Positions 9,374 to 16,888 of a DNA stretch of 64,000 bases are shown piece after piece. A program made the translations under genes and the position numbers. Position 1 is the first letter of the stretch; each line of letters begins with the position of its first letter. Under the pieces are notes generated by a model, which worked only from the letters and a program-made list of their open reading frames with translations, was not told the origin of the DNA and searched no databases. The stretch lies in assembly GCA_002394685.1 (NCBI GenBank), contig DGUP01000063.1, positions 1-64,000 of the forward strand, given 5' to 3'. Origin of the DNA: Treponema sp. UBA4307. GTDB lineage: Bacteria > Spirochaetota > Spirochaetia > Treponematales > Treponemataceae.

Positions 9374-10153
9374 ATGAAATTAATTTTTATCCGTCATGGA
9401 GATCCAGATTATAATAATAATACTGTTACAGAAAAAGGTAAAAGGGAAGTTGAACTTTTAACTAAGCGTGTTTGCAACTGGAAGGTAAGTGATTTTTATG
9501 TTTCTCCTTATGGCAGGGCAAAGGACACAATACAGGGGGCCCTTGATAAAATGAATCGCACTGCAGAAACTCTTGACTGGCTTAGGGAATTTGATGCTCC
9601 TGTAATTGATCCTGTAACAAAAAATAAAAAATCTGTGCCATGGGACATAATGCCAAGAAGTTTTTTTAAGGATAAAAAGCTTTTCAGTCCAGATAGCTGG
9701 TTGAAGTCTAAAATCATGAAATCTGGTCCTGTTGAAAGTCGGTTTAATGAAATCACAAGAGGCTTTGATGAACTTATGGCTTCCTATGATTATAACAGAA
9801 TTGCTCCTGATGTTCCTGTATATAATTGTCTGCCTCATTTAACTCAGGAAGAGGCCCTTGAAGATCATCACCTTGATGCTGTGCAAAAAAATTTAGATGA
9901 AAAGAATCTTGTTTTTACATGCCATCTTGGAGTAATGATGGTAATAATCGGATATTTAACTGGAATCAGTCCAACTGTTTTGCAGCAGGGCTTCTTTGTT
10001 GCTCCAACTTCTGTTACTGTTTTAGGTGCAGAAGAAAGAGTTCCCGGAGAAGTTATCTTCAGAGTTCAATCTATGGGAGATGTTCGTCACCTGATTGAAG
10101 GAGGGGAGATAACCTCTGCCAGTGGTTTTTACGGCAATGTAGAACAGTTTTAA
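9374..10153 (+). CDS. Histidine phosphatase family protein
   Basis: The N-terminus MKLIFIRHGDPDY carries the RHG phosphohistidine motif of the histidine phosphatase (phosphoglycerate mutase-like) superfamily, and the second conserved histidine is in TCHLGVMM. At 259 residues it is longer than a minimal phosphatase domain (about 200). The substrate cannot be read from sequence. A good AGGAG site precedes the ATG. It is 74 bases after yigZ and runs tail-to-tail with the acetyltransferase gene. Confidence 0.88.
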   Translation: MKLIFIRHGDPDYNNNTVTEKGKREVELLTKRVCNWKVSDFYVSPYGRAKDTIQGALDKMNRTAETLDWLREFDAPVIDPVTKNKKSVPWDIMPRSFFKDKKLFSPDSWLKSKIMKSGPVESRFNEITRGFDELMASYDYNRIAPDVPVYNCLPHLTQEEALEDHHLDAVQKNLDEKNLVFTCHLGVMMVIIGYLTGISPTVLQQGFFVAPTSVTVLGAEERVPGEVIFRVQSMGDVRHLIEGGEITSASGFYGNVEQF

Positions 10154-10164
10154 TAATGTAGTGA

Positions 10165-10722
10165 CTATCTTACAAGTCTTTTCTGCATCATATATTCGTC
10201 AAGCAGGCTTCCGTCTTTAAGGCAGATTGATGAAGGTCGGCGGCCTGTAATTTTAAATCCCATTTTTTCGTAAAGAGCCCGGGCACGGGTATTTCCTTCA
10301 ACAAAATCCAGTTCAAGTATCTGAACGTATGGTTTTGTTAAAGCAAGTTTTTCCATTTCTTCAAACATTTTTGTTCCAATTCCAAGATTCCAGAATTCCT
10401 TGCAGAGAGCAATTGCAACTCCTGCCCGATGTCTTATTTTTAATTTTGAACTGAAATGGATTCCACAGTTTCCTGCTACTTTGCCCTCAACAATGCAGAG
10501 AATCATGGCTTCATCCTTAGATGCATTCATACGGTCAAAAATTGCTTTTTCTCCATCGTATGTGTAATTATCACATTCCTCCGGATAGCGTAAAATAAAA
10601 TCTGTTTCACCTGCAGAAATTTTAAGATAATCAATAACGCCATTAATATATTCATCCCGAGGAGAAAGGAGTGTTGCCATACGGCCATCTTTTAACTTAA
10701 ATTCAACAGGTTTAATAGTCAT
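10165..10722 (-). CDS. GNAT family N-acetyltransferase
   Basis: A 185-residue GNAT fold: beta-4/beta-5 with acetyl-CoA loop FWNLGIGTKMFEEME (Q/RxxGxG/A-like), then LELDFVEGNTRARALYEKMGF, the usual end of the domain. The substrate is unknown; closest in style to acetyltransferases acting on amino groups of small molecules or protein N-termini. Its ATG overlaps the end of the glutathione peroxidase gene by 11 bases behind GAGGG, so it is the last gene of a three-gene minus-strand operon. Confidence 0.88.
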   Translation of the reverse strand: MTIKPVEFKLKDGRMATLLSPRDEYINGVIDYLKISAGETDFILRYPEECDNYTYDGEKAIFDRMNASKDEAMILCIVEGKVAGNCGIHFSSKLKIRHRAGVAIALCKEFWNLGIGTKMFEEMEKLALTKPYVQILELDFVEGNTRARALYEKMGFKITGRRPSSICLKDGSLLDEYMMQKRLVR

Positions 10723-11272
10723 TGTGCCCTCTTTTAAGAAGGGATTTAATGCAGTCTTCTACTTTTGCCATATCCGCAGTAGGTTCAAATCTTGCAACTA
10801 CATTTCCCTGACGATCTATAATGAATTTTGTGAAATTCCATTTAATGTCACTTTTTTTGTACCAGTCAGGATCTGCTGCTGCAAAAGTCTTTTCCAGATA
10901 GTCCTTATACTCATGCTGGTCAAATCCTTCAAATCCTTTCTGGGATTTTAAATATGTGTAAAGAGGAAGTTCATTGCTTCCGTTTACATCAGACTTCTTC
11001 ATTTGAGGGAAAGTTGTATTGTAATGAATGCTGCAGAATTCACGAATTTCATCATCACTTCCTGGAGCCTGTCCGCCAAACTGGTTACATGGAATATCTA
11101 GAATTTCAAGACCCTGTTCATGATATTTTTTGTAAAGCTCTTCAATTGGAGCATATTGTGGAGTAAATCCACAGCCGGTTGCAGTGTTTACTACAAGAAT
11201 TACTTTTCCTTTGAAATCCGAAAGCTGGAGTTTTTCTCCGTTACCTTTTGTAAGTTCGTAATCGTAAATCAT
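10712..11272 (-). CDS. Glutathione peroxidase-like thiol peroxidase
   Basis: The 186-residue protein matches the glutathione peroxidase family: NTATGCGFTPQY with the peroxidatic cysteine, IPCNQFGGQAPG, and WNFTKFIIDRQG. The active residue is Cys, not selenocysteine, so it is probably a thioredoxin-dependent peroxidase that reduces hydroperoxides (family knowledge). It follows the flavodoxin gene by 11 bases with a GAGGAAG site. Confidence 0.93.
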   Translation of the reverse strand: MIYDYELTKGNGEKLQLSDFKGKVILVVNTATGCGFTPQYAPIEELYKKYHEQGLEILDIPCNQFGGQAPGSDDEIREFCSIHYNTTFPQMKKSDVNGSNELPLYTYLKSQKGFEGFDQHEYKDYLEKTFAAADPDWYKKSDIKWNFTKFIIDRQGNVVARFEPTADMAKVEDCIKSLLKRGHNDY

Positions 11273-11283
11273 ATTACTTCCTC

Positions 11284-11691
11284 TTATTTAAACTGTCTGG
11301 CAAATTCTATAGCTGACTGAATGTCATTCTGATCTGGTCTTCCCTTGTGCAGGCCCTTGAATTCTCCCCTGCAGTGGAATTCTCTATCATCCATTTCAAT
11401 ACCGAGTTTGCTGGCTTCTGCCTTAACCTTTTTGAATGTAGAATTCAGCATGGCAGCAGTTCCAAAATTGACGATTTTGCCTACCTTGTCTTTTGAAAGA
11501 TTCTGAATAAAGTTGCGAACCTCAGGATCAATTGTAAAAGCATAGTAAGAGTTTCCGAGGAACAAAAAGTCAACAGCTTCTGTTACCGGTTCACTGATTG
11601 GAAGGGCTTCTACACCCAGCTCCTGGGCAATAGCTCTGGCAAGTTTTTCTGTGTTTCCTGTTTTGGTATAAAACCTAACGGCAAATTTCAT
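11284..11691 (-). CDS. Flavodoxin family protein
   Basis: A 135-residue flavodoxin-like fold; the FMN phosphate loop is YTKTGNTEKLARAIA near the N-terminus and a second flavin-contact loop is GNSYYAFTID. It is somewhat short for a flavodoxin (about 140-150). It is the first gene of an operon with glutathione peroxidase and an acetyltransferase, which suggests a redox-stress role. GGAGGT precedes the ATG. Two inverted repeats lie upstream and may be operators. Confidence 0.88.
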   Translation of the reverse strand: MKFAVRFYTKTGNTEKLARAIAQELGVEALPISEPVTEAVDFLFLGNSYYAFTIDPEVRNFIQNLSKDKVGKIVNFGTAAMLNSTFKKVKAEASKLGIEMDDREFHCRGEFKGLHKGRPDQNDIQSAIEFARQFK

Positions 11692-11721
11692 ATGGACCTC
11701 CGCCTTTTTAAGTAAATGTAC

Positions 11722-11759
11722 AGATTTACCTCATTTAGGGAATTTATATGAGGTAATCT
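11722..11759 (-). promoter_or_regulatory. Inverted repeat in the flavodoxin leader
   Basis: AGATTTACCTCAT and ATGAGGTAATCT form a near-perfect inverted repeat (one base missing in an arm) around a 13-base centre, 30-70 bases upstream of the flavodoxin ATG. It could be a regulator site or a hairpin in the mRNA leader. Confidence 0.45.
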
Positions 11760-11773
11760 GCAGATAAATATAA

Positions 11774-11787
11774 GATTGTACACAATC
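11774..11787 (-). promoter_or_regulatory. Candidate operator palindrome
   Basis: GATTGT and ACAATC arms separated by two bases. On the minus strand this lies just upstream of TATATT, a possible -10 for the flavodoxin operon, so a bound repressor would cover the spacer. The -35 is weak. Confidence 0.35.
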
Positions 11788-11896
11788 GAATATAATTAAA
11801 TAATATTTAATGAAACGCAAAATGTCAATGAAAATAATTCTAATTTGTTGTTTTTTTGAGATTAAAATATGAAAGCAGGGGAGGAGTTCTACTAAA

Positions 11897-12643
11897 TCAG
11901 CTCCAGTGCACTCTATAGTGTTTACGCCTGTATTCAACGGGAGTAAGACCCATGAGACTTTTAAATAGGCGGATAAAGTGACTCTGGGATGAAAAAGAAA
12001 AGTAGTCGCTTATTGCCTGAGGGGAAAAGTCTGCATAGGAAAGCATATTGGCTGCTGCTTCAATCTTTTTCTTCCTTATATATTCCTGAACTGTTAAACC
12101 TGTTTCCTTTTTGAACAAGGCACAGAGATAATTTTTGTGAATGCCGGATTCTTTTGCCAGGTCCTCCAGGATAATTCTTTCATGGAGATGTTCGTAAATG
12201 TAATCGCAGGCCTTTCTTACGGCTCTTGAGAGTCCCTTTGTAATATTCAGAGATCTCATTCTGTCAGCAAAATCGTAGACGAGTTCCCGGTGGAGGATAG
12301 ACACTGCATCTTCATTATTACAGCTGTCTATCTGCTGAATGTAGAGGTCGCTTAAAGTGTATGCTGTTTCAATTTCAAGGCCGCCTTCAATGCAGAAACG
12401 GGTTATCAGTGCAACTGCAATTATAAGATGGTACTTTGCATTTCTGAGAGGATCCGGTGACAGGGTTCCTAAATGGCTGTCGTGGAGAGGCAACATTATT
12501 TTCTGCAAAGTTTCAAAATCACCGTTTTTTACAGCATCATAAAATTCAAGTTCCCTTTCATAGGCAAGGTGGGAGATTTCATATTCCCGCTGCAAAAAAA
12601 GTTTGTGAGAAAGAATTTGCTCTGTTTTTGCTGATGGTTTCAT
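11897..12643 (-). CDS. AraC family transcriptional regulator
   Basis: The C-terminal 100 residues form a two-helix-turn-helix AraC DNA-binding domain (DYIYEHLHERIILEDLAKES, then HFIRLFKSLMGLTPVEYRRK). The N-terminal part is not a cupin but a helical domain like those in YSIRK/oligosaccharide-operon AraC proteins. It is divergent from the GH16 gene and is the likely regulator of it (inference). I place the start at 12643 because a TTGCAC-18-TATACT promoter covers the in-frame upstream ATG at 12679; this gives about 248 residues and a leaderless mRNA. Confidence 0.9.
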   Translation of the reverse strand: MKPSAKTEQILSHKLFLQREYEISHLAYERELEFYDAVKNGDFETLQKIMLPLHDSHLGTLSPDPLRNAKYHLIIAVALITRFCIEGGLEIETAYTLSDLYIQQIDSCNNEDAVSILHRELVYDFADRMRSLNITKGLSRAVRKACDYIYEHLHERIILEDLAKESGIHKNYLCALFKKETGLTVQEYIRKKKIEAAANMLSYADFSPQAISDYFSFSSQSHFIRLFKSLMGLTPVEYRRKHYRVHWS

Positions 12644-12649
12644 GCTTAA

Positions 12650-12679
12650 AGTATAACAAATAATATTAAGAAAGTGCAA
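12650..12679 (-). promoter_or_regulatory. araC promoter, leaderless start
   Basis: On the minus strand TTGCAC (12674-12679), 18-base spacer, TATACT (12650-12655), then six bases to the ATG at 12643. No room exists for a ribosome binding site. Confidence 0.6.
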
Positions 12680-12749
12680 AAATTCTTAATAAAATGATAT
12701 TGCGCTGAATAATTTGGTATTATACTTTTTTATAAATGGAGGATGAATA

Positions 12750-15104
12750 ATGAAATTTAATCGCATGTATTTTATTCATATAGCTTTAACTGCAAGTCTG
12801 ATGACTACTGCCCTTGTATCCTGCTCAAAAAAGCAGCCGGTTCAGACATTTGAACCATCCCACACAGAATATACTATGGAAGATATTGTCTGGCAGGATG
12901 ATTTCAACGGCAAAAAGCTTAACATGAATGACTGGAATTATGAGTACCATGAGCCGGGCTGGGTTAATAATGAACTTCAGAGTTACGGTGATTCAGCAAA
13001 GAACATTTATGTTAAAGACGGCAAGCTTGTACTTCAGGCTTTGAAAACTGTGCAAAATGGAAAAGCTTCTTATACATCAGGCCGTGTAAACACAAGAGGA
13101 AAGCACGACTTTAAATACGGTCGTTTTGAAGCAAGAATTAAAGTTCCTCATGGACAGGGCTTCCTTCCTGCCTTCTGGATGATGCCTACTGAAGAAAATC
13201 TTTATGGTCAGTGGCCTAAATGTGGTGAAATCGACATCATGGAAGTTTTAGGAAACAAAACTGACACTCAGTATGGAACAATACATTTTGGTGAACCACA
13301 TGCTGAACATCAGGGAAAGTATACAAAGTTTGGTGTAGATCTTTCAAAAGACTTCCACATTTATGCCTGTGAATGGGATCCAGGCCAGATTAGATTCTAT
13401 ATTGATGACGTTCTCTTCTTTAAGACATCTGACTGGTTTACAAAGAAAAAGGGCTTTGGAGAAGTAACCTATCCGGCTCCATTTGATCAGCCTTTCTATA
13501 TGATTTTGAATGTAGCCGTGGGTGGAAACTGGCCGGGAAATCCTCCAGAGGATGCTGAGTTTAAGGAAAATGCCCAGATGGTCATTGACTACGTGCGCGT
13601 TTACCAGAAATTTTCATATGATGAAAATGTAAAGAGACCTGAACAGCCAAAGGTTGAACTCCGTGAACCTGATGAAAACGGCAATTATGTATCAAACGGT
13701 AACTTTGCTGTTGCAGAAAATCTTAATGACAGCAAGGACTGGTTCTTCCTCACAGCAGGTACTGGTAAGGGCTCTGCATCTATTTCTGGTAACCAGCTTC
13801 ACATTGTCAGCGAAACTCCAGGTGACCTTGATTACAGTATCCAGATTTGCCAGCCAAACATGCCTCTTGAAAAGGGTGCATCTTATCACTATCAGTTTGA
13901 TGCATATGCTGATGAAGAAAGAACAATCATCACTGCAATTACAGCACCAAACGCAGGCTGGGTCCGCTATCTTCCTGATACAAAGGTTGAAGTAGGACCT
14001 GAAAAGAAAACCTACGTCTTTGACTTTGTAATGAAGAGCGACAGTGATCCTACAGGCCGCATTGAATACAACCTGGGAAATCAGAATGCAACTGCAACTG
14101 TTCACATAAGCAATGTTAAGTTTATGCGCACCGGTGAATCTTCAGGTTCTTCTGCTGCCCGCATCCTGCCTGACGGAAACTATGTATTTAACGGCAACTT
14201 CCAGGAAGGTGAAAAGAGACTTGAACACTGGACTGTAAAGGCAGATCCTTTAAGCTGCGCAGAAGTAACTAACAGAAACAACATCCGTGAATTCATGGCT
14301 ATACCTTCTCCAGACAATACTGTTGTTTTGTCTCAGGACATCAGACTTCCAGGTGGAAAAACTTATGTTCTTTCATTTGATGCATATAAAGAAAGTTCTG
14401 TCCTCACATACAACGGAATTGCTACCGTTGATATGGACTCACCAGCAACAGCCCCTAAAATCCTCGTAAGTCTGGGAAATGAAAAATTTGAAGCAGACCT
14501 TAGCAATAATCTTAAAACTTTCCGCTATAAGTTTGAACTTCCTCAGGGAGAAGATGCTTCTTCACTTGCCTTTACTTTCCTGCGTGGAGCACCGGCTTGT
14601 CTTGATGCAGTCCGCATTCAGGAAGACGGAATGGTTGTAAACGGTGACTTTGGAAGCAGCCTGACAGGTTATGAAGTTTATGCCCATGATGAAGCAAAAC
14701 TTGACTATGGAGTTGACAGCCTTACTTATGATGATGCCTTCTGTGCTGATATCAGCGATACTGGAAGTTCCGACTGGATGATTCAGCTCAAGCAGAATAA
14801 TATTACTCTGGAAAAGGGAAAGAAGTATCATATTGCCTTTGATGCTAAGAGTAATCTGGACCGCGACATTATGTACGCTTTGCAGAGAGACGGCAGCAAC
14901 GATGACAACTGGATTCCTTATTCAGGTTCACAGATTATTAAAGTAAAGGACAACTTTGAACATTACGAAACAACTTTCACAATGCAGAACGATACTGACA
15001 CAGCAGTTATCCTGAGCATTTCAATGGGAGCAGTAAGCGGAAAGCGTATCACTCAAAAGCATACTGTAACAATTGATAATATTGTGATTGAAGAAGTAGA
15101 GTAG
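12750..15104 (+). CDS. Secreted GH16 beta-glucanase lipoprotein with CBM-like repeats
   Basis: A lipoprotein signal ends in LVSC (C25). Residues of about 45-290 are a GH16 domain with the catalytic motif GEIDIMEVLG (E160 nucleophile, E165 acid/base) and the WMMP and NVAVGGNWPG segments typical of laminarinases (endo-1,3-beta-glucanases). Three beta-sandwich carbohydrate-binding modules of CBM4/9 type follow, each starting with an NG(N/D)F motif (near 315, 480 and 630). The enzyme would sit at the cell surface or in the periplasm and cut beta-1,3-glucans. GGAGG precedes the ATG; TATACT (12721-12726) is a likely -10. The AraC gene is divergent. Confidence 0.92.
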   Translation: MKFNRMYFIHIALTASLMTTALVSCSKKQPVQTFEPSHTEYTMEDIVWQDDFNGKKLNMNDWNYEYHEPGWVNNELQSYGDSAKNIYVKDGKLVLQALKTVQNGKASYTSGRVNTRGKHDFKYGRFEARIKVPHGQGFLPAFWMMPTEENLYGQWPKCGEIDIMEVLGNKTDTQYGTIHFGEPHAEHQGKYTKFGVDLSKDFHIYACEWDPGQIRFYIDDVLFFKTSDWFTKKKGFGEVTYPAPFDQPFYMILNVAVGGNWPGNPPEDAEFKENAQMVIDYVRVYQKFSYDENVKRPEQPKVELREPDENGNYVSNGNFAVAENLNDSKDWFFLTAGTGKGSASISGNQLHIVSETPGDLDYSIQICQPNMPLEKGASYHYQFDAYADEERTIITAITAPNAGWVRYLPDTKVEVGPEKKTYVFDFVMKSDSDPTGRIEYNLGNQNATATVHISNVKFMRTGESSGSSAARILPDGNYVFNGNFQEGEKRLEHWTVKADPLSCAEVTNRNNIREFMAIPSPDNTVVLSQDIRLPGGKTYVLSFDAYKESSVLTYNGIATVDMDSPATAPKILVSLGNEKFEADLSNNLKTFRYKFELPQGEDASSLAFTFLRGAPACLDAVRIQEDGMVVNGDFGSSLTGYEVYAHDEAKLDYGVDSLTYDDAFCADISDTGSSDWMIQLKQNNITLEKGKKYHIAFDAKSNLDRDIMYALQRDGSNDDNWIPYSGSQIIKVKDNFEHYETTFTMQNDTDTAVILSISMGAVSGKRITQKHTVTIDNIVIEEVE

Positions 15105-15204
15105 TCTGAAAATACATGCTATGCGTCTGGCAGCTGGAATTACAGCCTGGTCGTATAGCCTGCAGACTTTTAAGCGCTGCAATTTCAAACTAACCTTCAA
15201 AAAG

Positions 15205-15242
15205 AAAAAGTGCCGGGATGAAAATCTCAGCACTTTTTTTGT
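15205..15242. terminator. Bidirectional terminator between GH16 gene and glyA
   Basis: AAAAAGTGC pairs with GCACTTTTT around an inner GGGAT/ATCTC stem with a GAAA loop; A-run and T-run flank it, so it can stop transcription from both converging genes. Confidence 0.85.
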
Positions 15243-15254
15243 TGGATTAATTTT

Positions 15255-16754
15255 TTACTTTACAAATTCTTCCTTGAGGAAGTCTAAATCAAGTTCAGGA
15301 TAAAGAACATGCTGTGAGAGAAGGGCCTGTACTCTTTCTTTTGCCTTAGCCTTTACTCCTTCATCGATTTCAATTTTACCCTTTGCAGGTTTTCCATCCT
15401 TTGTAAGGCCTGGGCGGGTTCCCTTAAGAATAAAATCAATGATGTCTGCAACTTCTTTCATATCATCTTCTTTCATTCCCAAAGTTGTTAAACCAGGTGT
15501 TCCTACACGAATACCGCTTGTCCACCAGGCACCATTTTTGTCATATGGAAGTGCATTTGCATTGGCAGTTACACCACATTCAAAAAGGGCAGCTTCAGCC
15601 TGTTTACCTGTAAGGCCATATGTTGTTACATCAATAAGCATAAGGTGATTATCTGTACCACCTGTCTGGAGAATCATTCCATGATCCATACATGACTTTG
15701 CAAGAGCCTGTGCATTTGCTGCTACCTGTTCTGCATATTTCTTATACTCAGGAGAGCGGGCTTCTTTAAAAGCAATTGCTTTTGCTGCCATTACATGACC
15801 TAAAGGACCGCCCAGTACCATTGGGCAACCCTTATTAACATAATCCTTAAAGGCTTCCTTACAGAGAATCATTGCACCGCGTGGACCACGGAGTGTTTTG
15901 TGAGTTGTTGTTGTAACAATATCAGCCCACTTTACAGGATCGTTATCACCTGTCCAGACTTTTCCTGCTACAAGACCGGCAAAGTGTGCCATATCAACCA
16001 TAAATACTGCACCACATTTGTCAGCAATCTGGCGGAAACGCTTGAAATCAATTTTACGAGGATAAGCAGAAAAACCTGTGAGAAGAATAAGAGGTTTTAC
16101 TTCCATAGCCTGCTTTTCAATAGCATCATAATCTAAAAGACCAGTTTCTTTATCTACTCCATAAGGATGACTTTCAAACATTCTGGCAGAAACATTCATT
16201 TTATAGCCGTGGGTAAGGTGGCCGCCGCATGAGTAATCAAGACCCATAAGCTTTTGATTTCCAAAACGTTTTCTCAGCATATCAAACTGTTCTGCTGTTA
16301 AATCATTAAGGGATTTTACTCCCAGTTCTTCCAGAGTAGGTGTTTCTACTTTTGAAGAAAGAATTGCCCAGTAAGCAACAAGGTTTGCATCTGCACCAGA
16401 GTGAGGCTGAACATATGCATAGTCTGCACCAAAAAGAGCCTCTGCTTCCCGGGCTGCTGTATTTTCAACAGCATCAATATTTACACAGCCACCATAGTAT
16501 CTGTGTTCAGGGAATCCTTCTGCATATTTGTCTGTAAGAAGATTTCCCATGGCCAGTTGAGTGCTTAATGAACAATAGTTTTCGCTTGCAACAAGTTTAA
16601 GATGCCTGCGCTGATTTTCCAGTTCATTTACAACATCCGCTGCGATATCCGGACCAACTTTAGCCACAGTCTGAAGGTTAGCAACATAGGCTGTCATTTC
16701 CGGATTCAAGTTACCGTTACACTTTTTAATGTAATTCTCTAATGGTGTAGACAT
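15255..16754 (-). CDS. glyA: Serine hydroxymethyltransferase
   Basis: PLP enzyme interconverting serine and glycine with transfer of one carbon to tetrahydrofolate. The product is about 499 residues, longer than the usual 415-430: the extra length is mainly an insertion of roughly 70 residues between the HSGADANLVAYWAIL segment and GGHLTHG. The PLP lysine is in TTTTHKTLRGPRGA. The ATG at 16754 is chosen over the one at 16760 because AGGAG sits six bases ahead of it, whereas it would abut the upstream one. A TTGATT-17-TAGAAT promoter lies just upstream. Confidence 0.96.
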   Translation of the reverse strand: MSTPLENYIKKCNGNLNPEMTAYVANLQTVAKVGPDIAADVVNELENQRRHLKLVASENYCSLSTQLAMGNLLTDKYAEGFPEHRYYGGCVNIDAVENTAAREAEALFGADYAYVQPHSGADANLVAYWAILSSKVETPTLEELGVKSLNDLTAEQFDMLRKRFGNQKLMGLDYSCGGHLTHGYKMNVSARMFESHPYGVDKETGLLDYDAIEKQAMEVKPLILLTGFSAYPRKIDFKRFRQIADKCGAVFMVDMAHFAGLVAGKVWTGDNDPVKWADIVTTTTHKTLRGPRGAMILCKEAFKDYVNKGCPMVLGGPLGHVMAAKAIAFKEARSPEYKKYAEQVAANAQALAKSCMDHGMILQTGGTDNHLMLIDVTTYGLTGKQAEAALFECGVTANANALPYDKNGAWWTSGIRVGTPGLTTLGMKEDDMKEVADIIDFILKGTRPGLTKDGKPAKGKIEIDEGVKAKAKERVQALLSQHVLYPELDLDFLKEEFVK

Positions 16755-16794
16755 TTCCATCTCCTGATTTTTTATTAAGCACTAGGCTTGATTG

Positions 16795-16823
16795 ATTCTA
16801 AATTAAAGATTGACTTGAATCAA
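16795..16823 (-). promoter_or_regulatory. glyA promoter
   Basis: Minus strand TTGATT (16818-16823), 17-base spacer, TAGAAT (16795-16800). Transcription would start near 16788, giving a leader of about 34 bases that carries AGGAG. Confidence 0.6.
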
Positions 16824-16852
16824 TGGATATTTTCTTCTTTTATTTAATTTCC

Positions 16853-16881
16853 TTGCACCAAGTTACTTTTTGATTTAAACT
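16853..16881 (+). promoter_or_regulatory. GH2 gene promoter, leaderless start
   Basis: TTGCAC (16853-16858), 17-base spacer, TAAACT (16876-16881), and the ATG at 16889, which falls on the predicted transcription start. No ribosome binding site is seen. Confidence 0.55.
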
Positions 16882-16888
16882 GTAAGTT

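Noticed and set aside
10712..11272. Selenocysteine form of glutathione peroxidase
   Set aside because: The peroxidatic position is an ordinary Cys codon (TGC) and no in-frame TGA interrupts the gene.
13692..14105. Minus-strand reading inside the GH16 gene
   Set aside because: Antisense to a clear carbohydrate-binding module; no start signals and Cys-rich composition.
16755..16888. Glycine riboswitch upstream of glyA
   Set aside because: The predicted leader is only about 34 bases, too short for a riboswitch aptamer.
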